Part shown: positions 1 to 12,387 of the stretch, one piece after another
How the letters are laid out: each line of letters opens with the position of its first letter
Position numbering within the stretch: the stretch's first letter is position 1
Made by a program: the position numbers and the translations under genes
The notes under the pieces: generated by a model
Told to the model about the DNA's origin: nothing
The model's input: the letters and a program-made list of their open reading frames with translations, nothing else
Databases searched by the model: none
Source: Ulota crispa
Lineage: Eukaryota > Streptophyta > Bryopsida > Orthotrichales > Orthotrichaceae
Length of the DNA stretch: 64,000 bases
NCBI GenBank assembly: GCA_963920765.1
Contig: OY987245.1
Coordinates: 23,452,727-23,516,726 of the forward strand
Direction of reading: 5' to 3'

Positions 1-2880
1 AATGATATTTAATAATAATTATAAGTGAATGATAAATTCAAATTCATAAATTGGGCGAGTTTTATTTTATAGCAACCATTATTAAATATATTTAACAAAT
101 TATTATTTTCTACAAATTACTTTCACCAGTTTAACAAATTTTTATATCTAAATTATTAAACTACATATTCAATTTGATTGAAAGTCTTGATTTTGAAATG
201 ACATTAAAAGCACATTAAAGGATTGTCAATTAAAAAACTTGTATTCAATATTTATTCATTTTTTAAATGCGCTATAATTTTTATCAAAAAAATAAATAAT
301 TAGTAATACTATATTTTTAATAAAAAATTTATTTGAACTTTTGTCTATTTTATAAAATTGGTTTCTTTATGCAAACTAATTCAAGAAATATGTCTTAATC
401 AGCCGCATTTGTGAAAAAGATATCATTTTTAAAAATTTAAAAAAAATTGCAATTTTTTTCTTTAATGGATGGAGTTTAAAATACAAAAAACAAGTTAAAT
501 CTGAAGGAAAAAAAATTAACAAAAAAATACTTCTGAAACTAACTGATTATTTCCTGTGAATGTTCATGTCCGCTTCAATTAAATTTGATTTAAAGTTACA
601 GATAAAAAAATTGCAAAAACTCATCATTGTTATCTCAACAAAATAAATTAAGACTAAAGAAAGTAGAATTATAAAAATTAAGAAAAATAAGCAAAAGTAA
701 CAGAGATAATAAAATGAAGGTGACAAATTTGTGAAAAGCTAGATAGAAACTTATTTGACAAAAAAAGAAGAGATATCTCGAACGCTAATAGTACAGTTTT
801 TATGTTTATTATCAGTAATTCAAGAGATATCATCGTAAGTGAATTTAGAAACTTGAACTGCAGACTTAAGGGCTAGTGAATGAAAAATATTTACTAATGC
901 ACTAATTAATTTTTGCAACGTTCACCATTATCATCTAAAAATAACTATATATATTTTTTAAATGACTATATTTTATGTTGCTAAGAAGACCCAAAGTAGT
1001 CGCTTCAACTCTAATATGTGCACGGCTTGCTGGATAATTGATATAGGCTAAAGAGAATTTGAAACTACGAATTTGCAACTGATGAACATTGGAATTCAAA
1101 AGATTGTCATATAATTATCCATATTTTTGAATTCATTTACAAAATTATTCTGAAGCCCGAACTTCTTATCTGAATGATTTTCCAAGAAAATCATGAAAAA
1201 TCATTTCCGTGGCAATTAAGACCCTTGCGCATTTTGATTAAGAAGTATAATTACTAAGAATATAATTTTGCCCGGATAATGTTCCTTCTTGCGCCGTCTT
1301 TTTTTGTAGCTATTGATTTAATGTGAATTAAAAAAAAATAGTTGTTATTTTCATTGAAATGAATCAAAGGCTTTGTCCCGTAAACATGTCTTGAACTGCT
1401 CATAACTCCTACTTTAAACTAACTTTTACTTATACGTTCCAAATAAATTTGACTTAGGCATATAGATAATAAAATTTGTAAAACTAGCTATCCTCTTGTA
1501 ATTAAGCAAGTTTGTATCAAAAAGTACATACAATGAATCACAATACTCAGTTACTCACAATTATCTCTAAAATAGAATGTACAATATGCACTTCTAGGTT
1601 TTTCCATAAATGACAACTCGTAATATCACTAGCCAAGGTTCTTGCAAGACTTCTTGGAGCACCATCAGACCAAAAGAAAAAAAAGAAACTGATTGAAATG
1701 ATGCTTCTCTAAATATGAAATTCTAACGCTAAATGGCCTAATAAGTAAGTTTGTTGACTGATGATAATTTTGAGAGATTTTTTTTAAAGAAAATAAGAGA
1801 ACGAACAAATAAGATACAATTTAGAGTGATGATGGATTTTGAGACCAAGACAAATTTTTAAATAATTTTATGACATACTTTGGGCTAGTCGCAGAGGTAT
1901 CAATGCCACTTATATAAAAATTAAAAAGAGATATTGGTGAAATGTCTATATAAAGATATGAAAGAGTTTGTGATTTTATGACTTTTTGTACATGGAAAGC
2001 ACATAATGCACCATTCAGGCTAAAAAACGCACATTGTTATTTTGCTAAAAGATCAGCATTCAAACTATAAAGTTGATGCCAATAACTCTCAATGGATTCG
2101 ATTTAATTAATCTTATTGAATGTGATAAATATCATTAATAAAATCAAACTAACACACCACCACTCTCACTTAACACCCTAAATAAACACATAATAATAAT
2201 AATTTTTGTATTAGCCTCTATTAGTATGGTTAGGGTCTGCAATAATAAATCTAGAGTTTACAACCATAGGCCAAACGAGCGCCACCACAAGCACATCGTG
2301 ATATATCGGTACAACTATAATCACAACCCAATTTATTGCCATCACTGGTGTCGATTGTATAATCCTCATCTTTGTATCTTTCTTAAAACTTGTGTGTATT
2401 ATAAACATTAAGAATCATGAAATTGTAAAACTTTTATTACAGATCTTTATTTTGGGGATTCTAGTAAAAGTGATCATGAATGTTGATGTTAGAAGGTTTG
2501 CGGTAGTTCAAAATTTCCGGTATATGAGTCATAAACATGGGTTTATGATCAAAGCACATATAAAGTACGTTAAAATAATACTCGATTGCAATGAGAGTTT
2601 CAAAAGAGGTTACGTATCAAGCAATCTCAAAATTAGTCAATACTATAATGTATATTACAATAGACAACATGCAGTTTAGCCAAATAAGAAAAGAAGAAGT
2701 ACTTAGTAAGATAATTTTTAACAAAGATGGTACTAGTTTTTGTTCCGTAGGTACTTGTGTTAGATAGAAAAGAGCGTGCTTTTAGAACATCTTGAGTGTC
2801 TAGTTGCGACTTCAAATAAATAACTTGAGATATTTTTACATCTTCAATCTTTTGTCTTTAATCTTCAATTTATCATGCGT
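1..2880. other. AT-rich stretch without recognisable genes
   Basis: Very AT-rich sequence with many homopolymer runs. I find no exon with plausible splice sites, no RNA gene and no clear terminal inverted repeats. Short open frames around 2211-2679 have no recognisable motif and fit chance. Confidence 0.5.
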
Positions 2881-4502
2881 TGGCATATGCTGTGGCTAGC
2901 TTCAGAGATTATAAGAGTTAATGTAAGAATATGAACTTACAAGATATAAGATAGGTAGAACTAAACAACAAACGCAAGTTACTGTCCGAATGATAAGGCC
3001 CTAAAATCAAATTCATGGTTTGTTGGTTATTTGACCAGAATTCTAAATCATGAAAATAGAGCAAGTCTCAATCATGTGGGTAACCTATCGTATATTGTTA
3101 CCACATGAATAAATGGGATTGAGTCTAGTTAATGCAAACTGCTCTTAACAATGTTTATAAAATAGAAAAGAAATAAATGACAAACGAACTTTCAAATATG
3201 GCTAGAAAAAACAAACTTACATCTTGCACGTATATAAAATATAAACTCAAAATATTTTTGTTGAAATCTTTATATCTTCATATCTTTTTGTCTTCAAATC
3301 TTCATGATTAAAAAAAACAATGTGTAAATCACAAATAACAAGTTATATCTAAGCTGCAACTTTCAATTTAGAATCACAAATGGATTATAAATCCAAATGC
3401 TAAATATCATAATATTTTGAAAAGCCCTTCTAATCCTCTAATATTTTTCCAAATTTCATCTTATTTTAAATTATTATCCAAAACTTATGCAGATTCAAAA
3501 TAGATGTTTTTCTTCTTCTTTACAAATTAATCACTGCCTCTTTAAACCTCTATAACTTCTGTTCTACAACTTCCATATATAAGTCTGATATTAATTTACA
3601 AAGATGCTACAATTGATTACAAATTGTATACAATTCACTACAAACTAAAACCCTATCTGTAAGTTTTAATTAACCAAGATTTAGGCTTTAATTTTATAGA
3701 GTACATCCAATCTTGCAACTTCTATACACTACAATTCTTCCAATAAAATTCTAAATAACAATAGTGATAACAATTTAGAAAGCTAATATAACAATTAATC
3801 ATTTTTAAAATTTTGAAAAAAAGATATTGAACTGATTAAAAAGTATGGATTCTTAAAGTATCGACATTCTTCTAACAAAATGGCAACCAACCTCCAATCC
3901 TCTACACTTCCATAACTTTTTGCTCAAAGTTCCAAATCTCAAATTTAATGATTTTAAAAAATGTTAAAATAATGATGAATAAATTGTTCAAATTTTGTTG
4001 CAAAATGATAGTTTGATTGCAAGCTGTAGCATATTAAAATCTCAGTTTTTTTTTATAGTTTGGCTTTTGAATTTCAGAATTCAAACACTTTTAATTTTTG
4101 CATCTCAACTCCAAATCAAACTTGTAAACTCATTTCAAAAAGAAAATTATACAAAAAATAATTTATCCAAATTTCAATTCAAAATATTTTTTACATATGA
4201 ATTTTTTTCTCCACAAAATTGCAGATTTCATCCTTTGTACAAACCTCCACTCACACACATCTTTCAACACTCTATGAAATTTTTCTCCCAACTTTTTCAT
4301 TTTCTAAAGTAATGGGATAAGGCTTATCAGCCTATACTTCTAGCCATATTACCCCATTATAAATACTTTAACTCTTTCCTTTCACATCTCTCCAAATTTA
4401 ATTAAATCCATGATTGATTTTATTTAACTGAAATGAAAAAAACATTGGCTTTTTAAAATTTAGATAAATCAAATCAAATAAACATATGTAAAAAATAAAT
4501 AC
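2881..4502 (+). repeat. Left inverted arm of the foldback element
   Basis: Pairs with the reverse complement of 6885-8478. The inner end is an AT-rich run (taaaaaataaata) before the GC-richer centre at 4503. Confidence 0.75.
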
Positions 4503-5830
4503 CCCGGTAGGATGGACACGTGTCCTCGTAAATATATAAGAGCACCGAAAGTTTATCTTGAATTGCCAGGTTGTACACTTAATTGGTTGGAGAAGTGGTC
4601 ATCTTTGACCGTCCGCTAGTCCGGGTTTAAATCTAACGAACTCGTTGAGCGGGAATGATGGACCCCGACTTGATACATTAGTGAGATAGAAAATTGGCCT
4701 AGACGGCCACTACCTACCCCATAAACTGTGCATGTAATTTGACAATGCAGCGCCTTGGTATCAATAACCGCTATGTTGTCATCAAACGGTGGTTCTTTCC
4801 ACAACCATCTCTTTTGCTTTGACGCTTTAATTATTGAAGTTCATATAAAACTAGGTAATAACCGTATATTTAAATGATGAAGGTATTTCTATCCGAACAT
4901 GGATCTTTTTTAAGGTTTAAAATCAACCATCACAAAATTCGTTCCTCAACAAGCAGCTAGGATATTCAGAGAAGCACCATTAAGAGGCAAGTATGAGCAT
5001 ACTATTTTGCTGTAAGTGCCTCAAAATACTTAATCTAGTGCAAACAAAGCAATATGATTTTAAAATAGGAACAAACAAATTACTAGAAAAAAAATACCGG
5101 CCTCTCTTTGTTGGGAGGCGGTACTTGGCTTAATGGATTTTCCAAACCTTTTGTAGCTCATTTATTATTGCATGATGTGCTTATTATTCATACTCGCAAA
5201 CTTGGAGTTTGTCTTGGTCATAAAAATTTATATTATGCCTCAGTTGTACATAGAAAGCTTAACAGTTTAAGTGATCAACTCTAACTACAAAAAACTCATG
5301 TTTGTGTTCTTAATATTCTTTCTAAGCAAATCTTACTACATTTTTGTCTAAAATTTGAAACTAGATATTAGTAAAAACTAGATATTTAAACATAAATTTT
5401 ATATACGACCTTAGTATTTTTCCATCTAAATTTGAAACTAGAAATTTTTACAAGCACCGTAATGTGATACACTTCTACATACATGGAAGAAATGAGATTC
5501 GCAATGCATTACGAAACTGCTGAATAAAACTAACTAGAAGCAAAGGAGCAAAAAGCGAAAGCGGATAGAACCGAAAATAGAGCAAGATAGAGGAGCCTGG
5601 AGACTTGAAGAGTTGGGAATAAGCGGGAGAGGAGACGTCAACCTCATAGTGGAAAAGTTGGAATGAAATGGAGGTGGAGGAGCTTGAAGACCTGAAAGAT
5701 TGGGACCACGCGCGAGAGGATGCGCCCAGTCTCTGAGCAAAGGAATCGGAAGTGCATAAAGCAGTGGCAATAAGGATCAATAACCCCCAAATCTCAATGG
5801 TCTTGGATCCAAAGTCAGCAAGCAGAGACG
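4503..5830. other. GC-richer centre of the foldback, possible captured fragments
   Basis: Two segments stand out from the AT-rich surroundings: about 4503-4805 and 5470-5830. The first contains a possible Pol III-type pair, an A-box-like GGAGAAGTGGTC at about 4589 and a B-box-like GGGTTTAAATC at about 4622, so a tRNA-derived SINE is one reading. The second has a minus-strand open frame (5780-5475) with a hydrophobic start (ILIATALCTSDSFA) resembling a signal peptide, followed by a Ser-rich stretch. I do not recognise the product. Both could be host fragments carried by the element. Confidence 0.35.
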
Positions 5831-6884
5831 TGTTTAAATTGTTGCCAGTATAATAAAATTTAGATTATCAAACTGCATGCAGGAGAATTCAATACCATGG
5901 ATCTCAAAAAAACAGACATGTGAGCTTCTGACATTTACAAGTCAGAAAATTTGATTTTTTAGAAACTAGTAACTCCGCTCCCTTTATTCTATTTTTTTAT
6001 ACAAAATACATATTCTGGCTTGTGTGACATTATATTAAAGATGATAAATGTGACAAGGCTTAGCAATAAAGAGCGTGGTGAGAATACACGTATTGAGAAT
6101 GTTGAAGATTAAGAAAAGTCATTGATTTTTTTTTATACTCCGTTGGAGCAACAACACACTATAGTGTGCAAATTTATAAAGAGATGGTTTAAATATTTGT
6201 AGTCATTGAAAAATACACTATTGTCACTTATTCACTTCGAGAATTAGATGGAAATTTTCTACGCTTACTTATAGCTAGAAAGCGGATCAAAGTTTTTTGA
6301 CAGAGTAGAAGATTTTTATTTAAGATTTAAAAAAGATGTTTGATCTACAAGAGGTAGATGATGTTTTACAAGTCCAAAAAGAAGATGAAGATTTGAAAGA
6401 TGTAATTGAAAACAACTTAAATAATGAAAATGAACAAATTTGTCATGTATTTGAAAATGTGCGGGTTTAGGTATGATACTTGTTCTTATAGAAATATTTT
6501 TATAATTTAAATTTATATGTTATTGCATAATATGTTTGGATTTCAATATATATACGCAATGTTGTGATACAAGTAGTTGGTTGTGGTGAATTTTACGATT
6601 TGATGACAACAAAGGTACAGTTTATATATAAGTGTTACATCACATTGTCACATGCCCGGCTCATATGGATATGTAGTAAATTAGCTATTCTAATTTTATG
6701 CCTTACTAGCATACAAAGTTGTGAGTCACTTAAATTGCTTGACAACTCCAATTTGTTTTGAACTCAAACTAGTAGACGACTTGAGACGACCATTTTTCTA
6801 GCCAATCAAATTCACAATTTGATGACTGGATATTAATATTTAATGTTTTTTTACACCTGTGAAGACATGTGGCTAATCTATGGT
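5831..6884 (+). other. AT-rich core of the foldback with one small acidic ORF
   Basis: Mostly AT-rich. A 44-residue frame at 6336-6470 starts MFDLQEVDDVLQ and is rich in Asp, Glu and Asn. The stretch 6055-6330 upstream looks coding-like but broken. I cannot assign a family; a decayed transposon ORF is the simplest guess. Confidence 0.25.
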
Positions 6885-8478
6885 AATATTTATTTTATAT
6901 TTTTTTATTTTATTTTATTTATCTAAATACTTGAAAAGCAAATGTATTTTGCCTTTCATTTAAGTAAATTTATTAAGGGATTTAGATGAATTTGGAAAAT
7001 GTGAAAATGAAAGATAACAAACATGTTTGATAGAGTTGTGGGGCTAAAAATATGAGCTGATATACTTTACCTCTTACTTTAAGAATGAGAAAAAAAAATT
7101 ACCATGTGTGCAAGTGAAGGTTTAGAAATGAGAAAGAGATTTGAAAATTCTTTGAGATATAATTTTATGTGTCTAAAAAATATTGTAATGAGATTTGGAT
7201 CAATTGTTCTTTGTGAAAATATATTTTTGAAATAATTTTGCAAGCTTGATTTAAAGTTAGGCTGCAAGAATTATAAAAGCTTGAATTTTTAGAGATCCAG
7301 AGTCAAAGAAGTAAAGCTTTGAGAAGCCATAATTGACATTTAATCTATCATTTTGCTACAAAACTCAGAAATGTGTTTATCTTTGTCTAGGCTTTCTAAA
7401 AAATTATAGAATCTTGATATTTGAAGCTTTAAATTAAGAGGAAATTATAAGGTATAATGATTTGGAGGTCTGCATTCTATGGGAGTAAGATCAAAACTTT
7501 AAAGAGCTATGACCTTTAGTCAATTTGAAGGATTTTTTTTTTTATATTATGCAAGTTATAGCTTGTTGGATGAGCTCTTCAAATTGCTATCTTTCAAGTT
7601 ATGCAGAATTTTATTGAAAAAGTTATGGTGTATAGAAGTTAATTGGTTGTGTACTCTTTTAAAAATAAAGAACCCAAAATTTGTTTGAATATAACTTACG
7701 GACAAAATCTTAATTTCTACTGAAATTTTTATATGTTGCACTTGGTTACATTGGTTTTTTAAATTAATATTACACATGTATACTAAAGTTATAAAACAAA
7801 CGTTATGGAGGTTCGAAGAGGCAATGGTTAGTTGCTAAAAAGAAAGAAGAACCTTTCTTTTGTTTTGTTTTAACTTTTGAATAATAGTTTAGAATATATT
7901 GGAATTTAGATAAATAACATATTATTAGAAGGACTTTCTAAAATGCTATTACGCTTAGCATTTGAAATTACAAGGCGTCTGTGATACAAGATAAAAAATT
8001 GCAGCCATTATAACATTTATTGTTTGAAATTTTTATATTGTTTTTTTAAACATTAACACTTTAGAAATTTGAAGACATGAAGACATGAAGACATGAAGAT
8101 TTGAAGATGATTATTTTAGATTTTTTTTATATGAATGTGTGGAATGTGCATTTGTTATTCTTAGCTTGATTTGTAAGCTTGTTGATTTTTATTTCATTTC
8201 TGCTTTATGAACATTGTTGTGGATAGTATGAGCTAATCTATGATTCAGCCCCATTTATTGTTGTGATGATAAAATATTAATCACCCACACGGTTGAAACT
8301 TGCTTTGTTATCAAGATTTGGAGTTTTGGCCAACAGACTATGAATTTGAAATTTAGGGTCTTATTATCCAGATGGCAGCTTGTGTCTATTATTATGTTTT
8401 ATTTGTCTAGTGTTTAGTAGTTTCTTATCTCTACCTGGATCCTTACATTCATTTAGAGCCCACAATAAGATATGCTAA
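6885..8478 (-). repeat. Right inverted arm of the foldback element
   Basis: Pairs with 2881-4502 in inverse orientation. It contains a short tandem run of GAAGACAT near 8071-8105, matched in the left arm by TATCTTCA/TGTCTTCA near 3275-3300. Confidence 0.75.
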
Positions 8479-9100
8479 CTAAAAATTGATTGAAAAGTAA
8501 AAACAAGAGATTAAAAAGAAATCATAAGCCAATGACATGAAGTTGTTGCCAAACACTTTGTGTATTTCCAAATGGTACTTCTCTCTACCCAACAGCATTT
8601 CTAGATTCTCTTCTAACAACTAAATCTTAGATCTTGCGCAAGTCATTTTTTTTGCATATCTGCATAGTATGGATCTAAGATTCAGTATGAAAGTTAAAAA
8701 AAAAAAATCTTGGAACCTCCCACTTTAACTATCAATTGACCTAACTTGGTGTAAAATGACTTGGAATAAATTGTGTACCACTAGTCCTTTGCCAAAATTC
8801 TTCCAACATACTTTTTAAGGTTTTTTGTTAAAACTCTTTCTAAATTTAATCAAAACTTAATAAAAAAATAAAATATTAGGTTTTAGTGCTAATTTTGGGT
8901 TTCACACTTACGGAAGGCCAAACTCCAGAATATTGAAATGTTTAGAGATTCTATAATAATTGATTTAAAAGTTGCCTTAATAGTTCAACTTTTTTATATT
9001 GAAGCAGTTTGAGTAACTTCCCGGACTAGAGTTGTAGATAAGAATGTCATTGATGCTTTTAAAATCCCTCATAAAATCTTTGATTTAACCCACATGCTTA
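8479..9100. other. AT-rich spacer
   Basis: No exon, RNA gene or paired terminal repeat recognised. Confidence 0.4.
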
Positions 9101-9260
9101 TACTACAAGGAAACAATGTCAAGTTATACATGTTTTAATCAATTATGGCAACTTGATTTGAACACTTTTTTGTCAATTTGGACATGTTTTTGTCAAATTT
9201 TGTCAACTTGGACATTTTAGTTAACTTGGACATGTCATTGTGGACATTTTTTTTGTAGTG
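9101..9260. mobile_element. CACTA-type MITE, TTA target duplication
   Basis: The ends read TACTACAAGGAAA and, inverted, CACTACAAAAAAAA, the usual plant CACTA terminus with one changed first base on the left. The trinucleotide TTA flanks both ends (9098-9100 and 9261-9263), as expected for the CACTA (En/Spm) superfamily. The interior repeats GTCAACTTGGACAT-like motifs. It has no coding capacity. Confidence 0.7.
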
Positions 9261-9469
9261 TTAATAAGCAAATACGTTTAATACCTTGGAGAGTTTTGAA
9301 GCTTTATCTTCTTTTAACAACAATATGGACAAGAGAGAAGCCAAGAAGAGAGTTCTTTTTGTTTGTTTGTAAACAAAAAGTTGTAATTCATTGAAGCACT
9401 AAATGAACAAACAAAAGTTTTGGAGATTTATAGACTTCAGTTATTCAACATTGAAATTAAACTATCTAA

Positions 9470-9663
9470 ATCTCTTAACTTTGTTGAAATTGTTAAGTGC
9501 TTGTGTGCGAGCATCGTAATGTGTGAAAGGATATTTTTTGTACATAATAACATTAAGCAAAAGCTTTAAAATTGCATGACAACGACAATGTTGGATAGTG
9601 TCATGTTGTTGGCCTTGGAAAGATAAAATGAAAATTTTGATAGTATATTAGAAGAAGCCATTG
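9470..9663 (+). pseudogene. Decayed hAT transposase C-terminal (dimerisation) fragment
   Basis: The plus frame reads in order NFVEIVKCLCASIV, CERIFFVHNNIKQKL and, after a stop, NCMTTTMLDSVMLLALER. This matches the layout of the hAT C-terminal dimerisation region (a conserved SxxxCERxFS block, then a KxxLRNRM-like block and an L-rich helix). Two in-frame stops are present and nothing upstream is recognisably transposase. No terminal repeats were found, so it is a remnant. Confidence 0.5.
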
Positions 9664-10030
9664 TCTTATAAAAAAAATGCTTCTAAAATTTGCCATTTAT
9701 ATTCTAATCCAAAAACAATATTTAATAGAAGCAGCAAAAAACCATTTGAAGAATGTGATTCTTGAACTCTTTTGACTTTACTCAACCTTTTCATTACTTC
9801 TCAATTGCATCCTTGAATGAATTAAAGGGACTTTTGGCTTTCCAACGGTGAATGGCTATGCCAAGTTCAATTTATGTCAAAGATGCAAAATTAAATATTA
9901 TGTTCAATTTGAAATTGACATTTTCTTAGGCATCAAGGAGTTTAAGAATATAACAAGTGTAAATTTCAATTTGAAAGAAATTGGCCGGTGAACATTTGAA
10001 ATTGCAAAAAATCAATGAAATGTTCTTTTC
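9664..10030. other. Spacer without recognisable features
   Basis: No splice-bounded coding segment, RNA gene or paired inverted repeat seen. Confidence 0.35.
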
Positions 10031-10092
10031 TAATCGAACCTGCGACATTTTGTACCCAAAACAAACGCACTACCAAACTGCGCTACATCCCT
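10031..10092 (-). pseudogene. trnP-UGG: 3'-truncated plastid-type tRNA-Pro(UGG)
   Basis: Read on the minus strand it begins AGGGATGTAGCGCAG, continues through a D-loop GTTTGGTAG and an anticodon arm TTTGTTTTGGGTACAAA (anticodon TGG) and reaches GCAGGTTCGAT. It then departs from a tRNA; the 3' T-stem and acceptor strand are missing. The anticodon arm and 5' acceptor strand match the chloroplast trnP sequence as I remember it. The AT-rich DNA on the anticodon-proximal side could be co-transferred organelle DNA. I read it as a short nuclear plastid-DNA insertion; a mitochondrial origin is the alternative. Confidence 0.8.
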
Positions 10093-10984
10093 CCTATTAT
10101 TAAGTATTACTTTATGTTTATCTTGATTGTATCTTATTTATTAAGTTTTTCCTATACTTTATTATTATTAATTTATTCATTATTTCTTTTAATAAATTTT
10201 AAATAAAATTATTACTTTATTTGGAGATACATAAATAAAAAAAATAAAAATATATATATATAAACAAAAAAATTATCATTTTAAGATATAATCAATGTTT
10301 GCTAAGAAAAAACTAGTTCATTTTTGTGGGAGGAGGGAATCAATTAGAGATGCTCCAAAAATTTCCCAAATATGTAGTGGAAGATTAAAATTTTAAAGGC
10401 TCATCAAATAAAGATATAAACTCTTACAACATCCATACCAACACATATGCAAAGACTTGAGCCCGCAATAATTGGATGATAAATGCTTAAGGCCCTTGAA
10501 GATTTTCTCTTGACTCTCAAACCAAGCTTGTCAAACAATGGCCTTTGAAATCACTATTCATTTTGAGTTTAGTGAACTCTATCTTGTACCCCACTCGATG
10601 ATTGGTCAATTGACTATTTGTGGGGCTGATTGACTATTTGTTGAGTATGCTTGAAGAGCAAGGGTAAAGGACAAACTTTTTGAGAGCTCTCTAAAAGTAG
10701 ATAAAATCACTTGGCAAGTCACAATTTGCTTGCAAGGTTGTGGATGTTCTTAATTAGAACATCTCCACCACACCAGCAGGAGTTCATCTTGGAGAAACAC
10801 CACAATTCTTGTTTCATGTGTTCATCTGCAATTTTGCCTGCTTATGCAAGTTGCAATTTTGCCCACTTGTGCAGGTTGGCAATTTAGCGTTCATCCAATG
10901 AGAAGCCTTCTTGTTTGAAAAAATAGATAGATTCTATATCATGGCTTACTCAATTGAAAAAAAAAAAAAGTATTTGCAAGAGTT
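10093..10984. other. Spacer, very AT-rich from 10093 to 10320
   Basis: The first 230 bases are extremely AT-rich and may belong to the same organelle-derived insert as the tRNA fragment. The rest shows no gene. Confidence 0.35.
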
Positions 10985-11122
10985 CACTAGTAGAAAACTA
11001 TGTTGAAGTCAACATAAACTACATGAAGTTTTCTTGCTTCTAATGCAAATTTCTGCGTTAGTAGCAAGAAAACATCATGTAAGCTTAGTTTATGTTGACT
11101 TCAACAAAGTTTTCTTCTAGTG
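10985..11122. mobile_element. CACTA-type hairpin MITE, GTT target duplication
   Basis: A 138-bp near-perfect palindrome. It begins CACTAGTAGAAAACT and ends AGTTTTCTTCTAGTG. GTT flanks it on both sides (10982-10984 and 11123-11125). The arms carry TTGAAGTCAACATAAACT and its complement. The termini and 3-bp duplication fit the CACTA superfamily. The near-perfect arms imply a fairly recent insertion. Confidence 0.85.
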
Positions 11123-11308
11123 GTTGTTGTGTACGGAGAAAACAAAAATTTTACAATGCAGGTGGGAATTGTTTGATAGGTCCGAGCATCAAAAACCTCA
11201 TTTTCATCTGAAAAGTGTCTTTGACACGACAAAACGCAAGACAAGTGTACAAATGGAGATGCTCTTAGCAAGTCAAATTTTGCATGTAAACATGCGGATG
11301 CTCTAAAG

Positions 11309-11739
11309 CATGCCTCTTTAATTTTTGTTTTTTCATAAATTAACAAATTAGCCTAATTTATGCACATCATGAAAGTTAATTTGTGTATTGTCATAAATTA
11401 ACAAACTTATTTTATATTTGCATATTTGATATCATATTAAATGTGACAAAGCATGAAATTGCTTGCACTTTGACACCTTCTCAAGTGAGAGGTCAGTCAA
11501 CAATCTATAATGCTCATCTTTTGAGAGTTTAAGAACAGAGAAGTTGGATTCAACTCTAGTCATGCTAAGGAAGATGGTGGCCTTGCCACCACAAAAGTTA
11601 CACAGTGACCATGTGGCATATGCCAAGTGCAAACTTTTCTTTTAAATAAGGAACTAATGAGCTTAATTTGTGCACATTGTAAAGGATTAATTTGTTAATT
11701 TGTGCATTTAATTTTAGAAAACGTAAATTAAAGAGGCCT
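11309..11739. mobile_element. Mutator-type MITE, 9-bp duplication GCTCTAAAG
   Basis: GCTCTAAAG is duplicated exactly at 11300-11308 and 11740-11748. The ends are inverted repeats: CATGCCTCTTTAATTT on the left and AGGCCTCTTTAATTT (inverted) on the right, with similarity continuing for about 70 bases. A 9-bp duplication with long inverted ends is the Mutator signature. The interior is non-coding. It lies about 650 bp upstream of the SPPL start. Confidence 0.85.
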
Positions 11740-12387
11740 GCTCTAAAGTCTAAACCTCCCATGACGTTGACTGAAGTGATGATTCTTCGACAAGACCAGA
11801 ACAGCACCGGAGAGCAAACTAATAAGGAAGCGCTCCACCAGCCCCTTTTCATGCATAAACGGAGCAGCCAACTCCTGTCACCCTCACCTCGCAAGCCACA
11901 TCATGGCTCCACCGCCAGGGTCACGACCCCTCCAGCGCCTCCTCACGCTCCTCACGCTCCTGATGCTGCTGCGGCGACTCCTCCTCCATAGCCCTTGCTT
12001 CCCCGCAGCAGCAGTATCAACAACAACTCTCCTCTCTCCCCCTCTCCTACTTCACATCGATCACATCGATCACACAAATCACACAAATCTAGTCACTCTC
12101 ACTGTCATATCAGTAGTCGCAGACGGCGCCGGGAACACTTACACCCGACCGCATTAATTAAGTTAATTAGTGTAGCCACATTGCTCCAATCTCGTCCTTT
12201 CAGGTGGGTCCTGACAGACACCTCTGTAAGCTCATAGTCTGTAGTACTAGTGCAACCAAACCAAAGCCAGACAGGCTTGTGATAATTGCATAGCCTCTGA
12301 CATGATCAGAGGGCGTACGGCATCCCGAACAGCCATGGTGGGGCAGAGGTAGCGTCGAGTCTGCGATGGTGTGCGGGGAGTAAGTAA
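11740..12387 (+). promoter_or_regulatory. GC-rich upstream/5' leader region of the SPPL gene
   Basis: Base composition rises sharply from about 11750 to the start codon. The stretch includes C-rich repeats, tandem CACATCGATC/CACAAAT units at 12053-12090 and CTC runs. Proline- and leucine-rich open frames here look like by-products of the composition. I infer promoter and 5' UTR; no TATA box or start site can be fixed. Confidence 0.4.

Larger units (their letters stand above)
2881..8478. mobile_element. Foldback-like element with 1.6-kb inverted arms
   Basis: The left arm (2881-4502) matches the reverse complement of the right arm (6885-8478) over its whole length with many small indels; I judge roughly two-thirds identity by eye. 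Anchors: the segment near 3500-3760 (cctctataacttct ... cttctatacac) pairs with 7600-7830, and 3000-3180 pairs with 8200-8380. Both arms carry TATCTTCA/GAAGACAT-type short repeats. The centre (4503-6884) is unrelated to the arms and partly GC-richer. No target-site duplication is evident, so superfamily and exact ends are open. The divergence implies an old structure. Confidence 0.75.

Noticed and set aside
4580-4640. Functional tRNA gene
   Set aside because: A- and B-box-like motifs are present but no acceptor stem or anticodon arm folds; kept only as a possible SINE.
8068-8110. Array-like GAAGACAT repeats as a possible CRISPR or satellite
   Set aside because: Only about three 8-bp units without spacers, inside a foldback arm; plant nuclear context.
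11692-12237. Three overlapping plus-strand frames rich in Pro, Leu, His and Ser
   Set aside because: Composition by-products of the GC-rich SPPL leader and short tandem units; no family resemblance.
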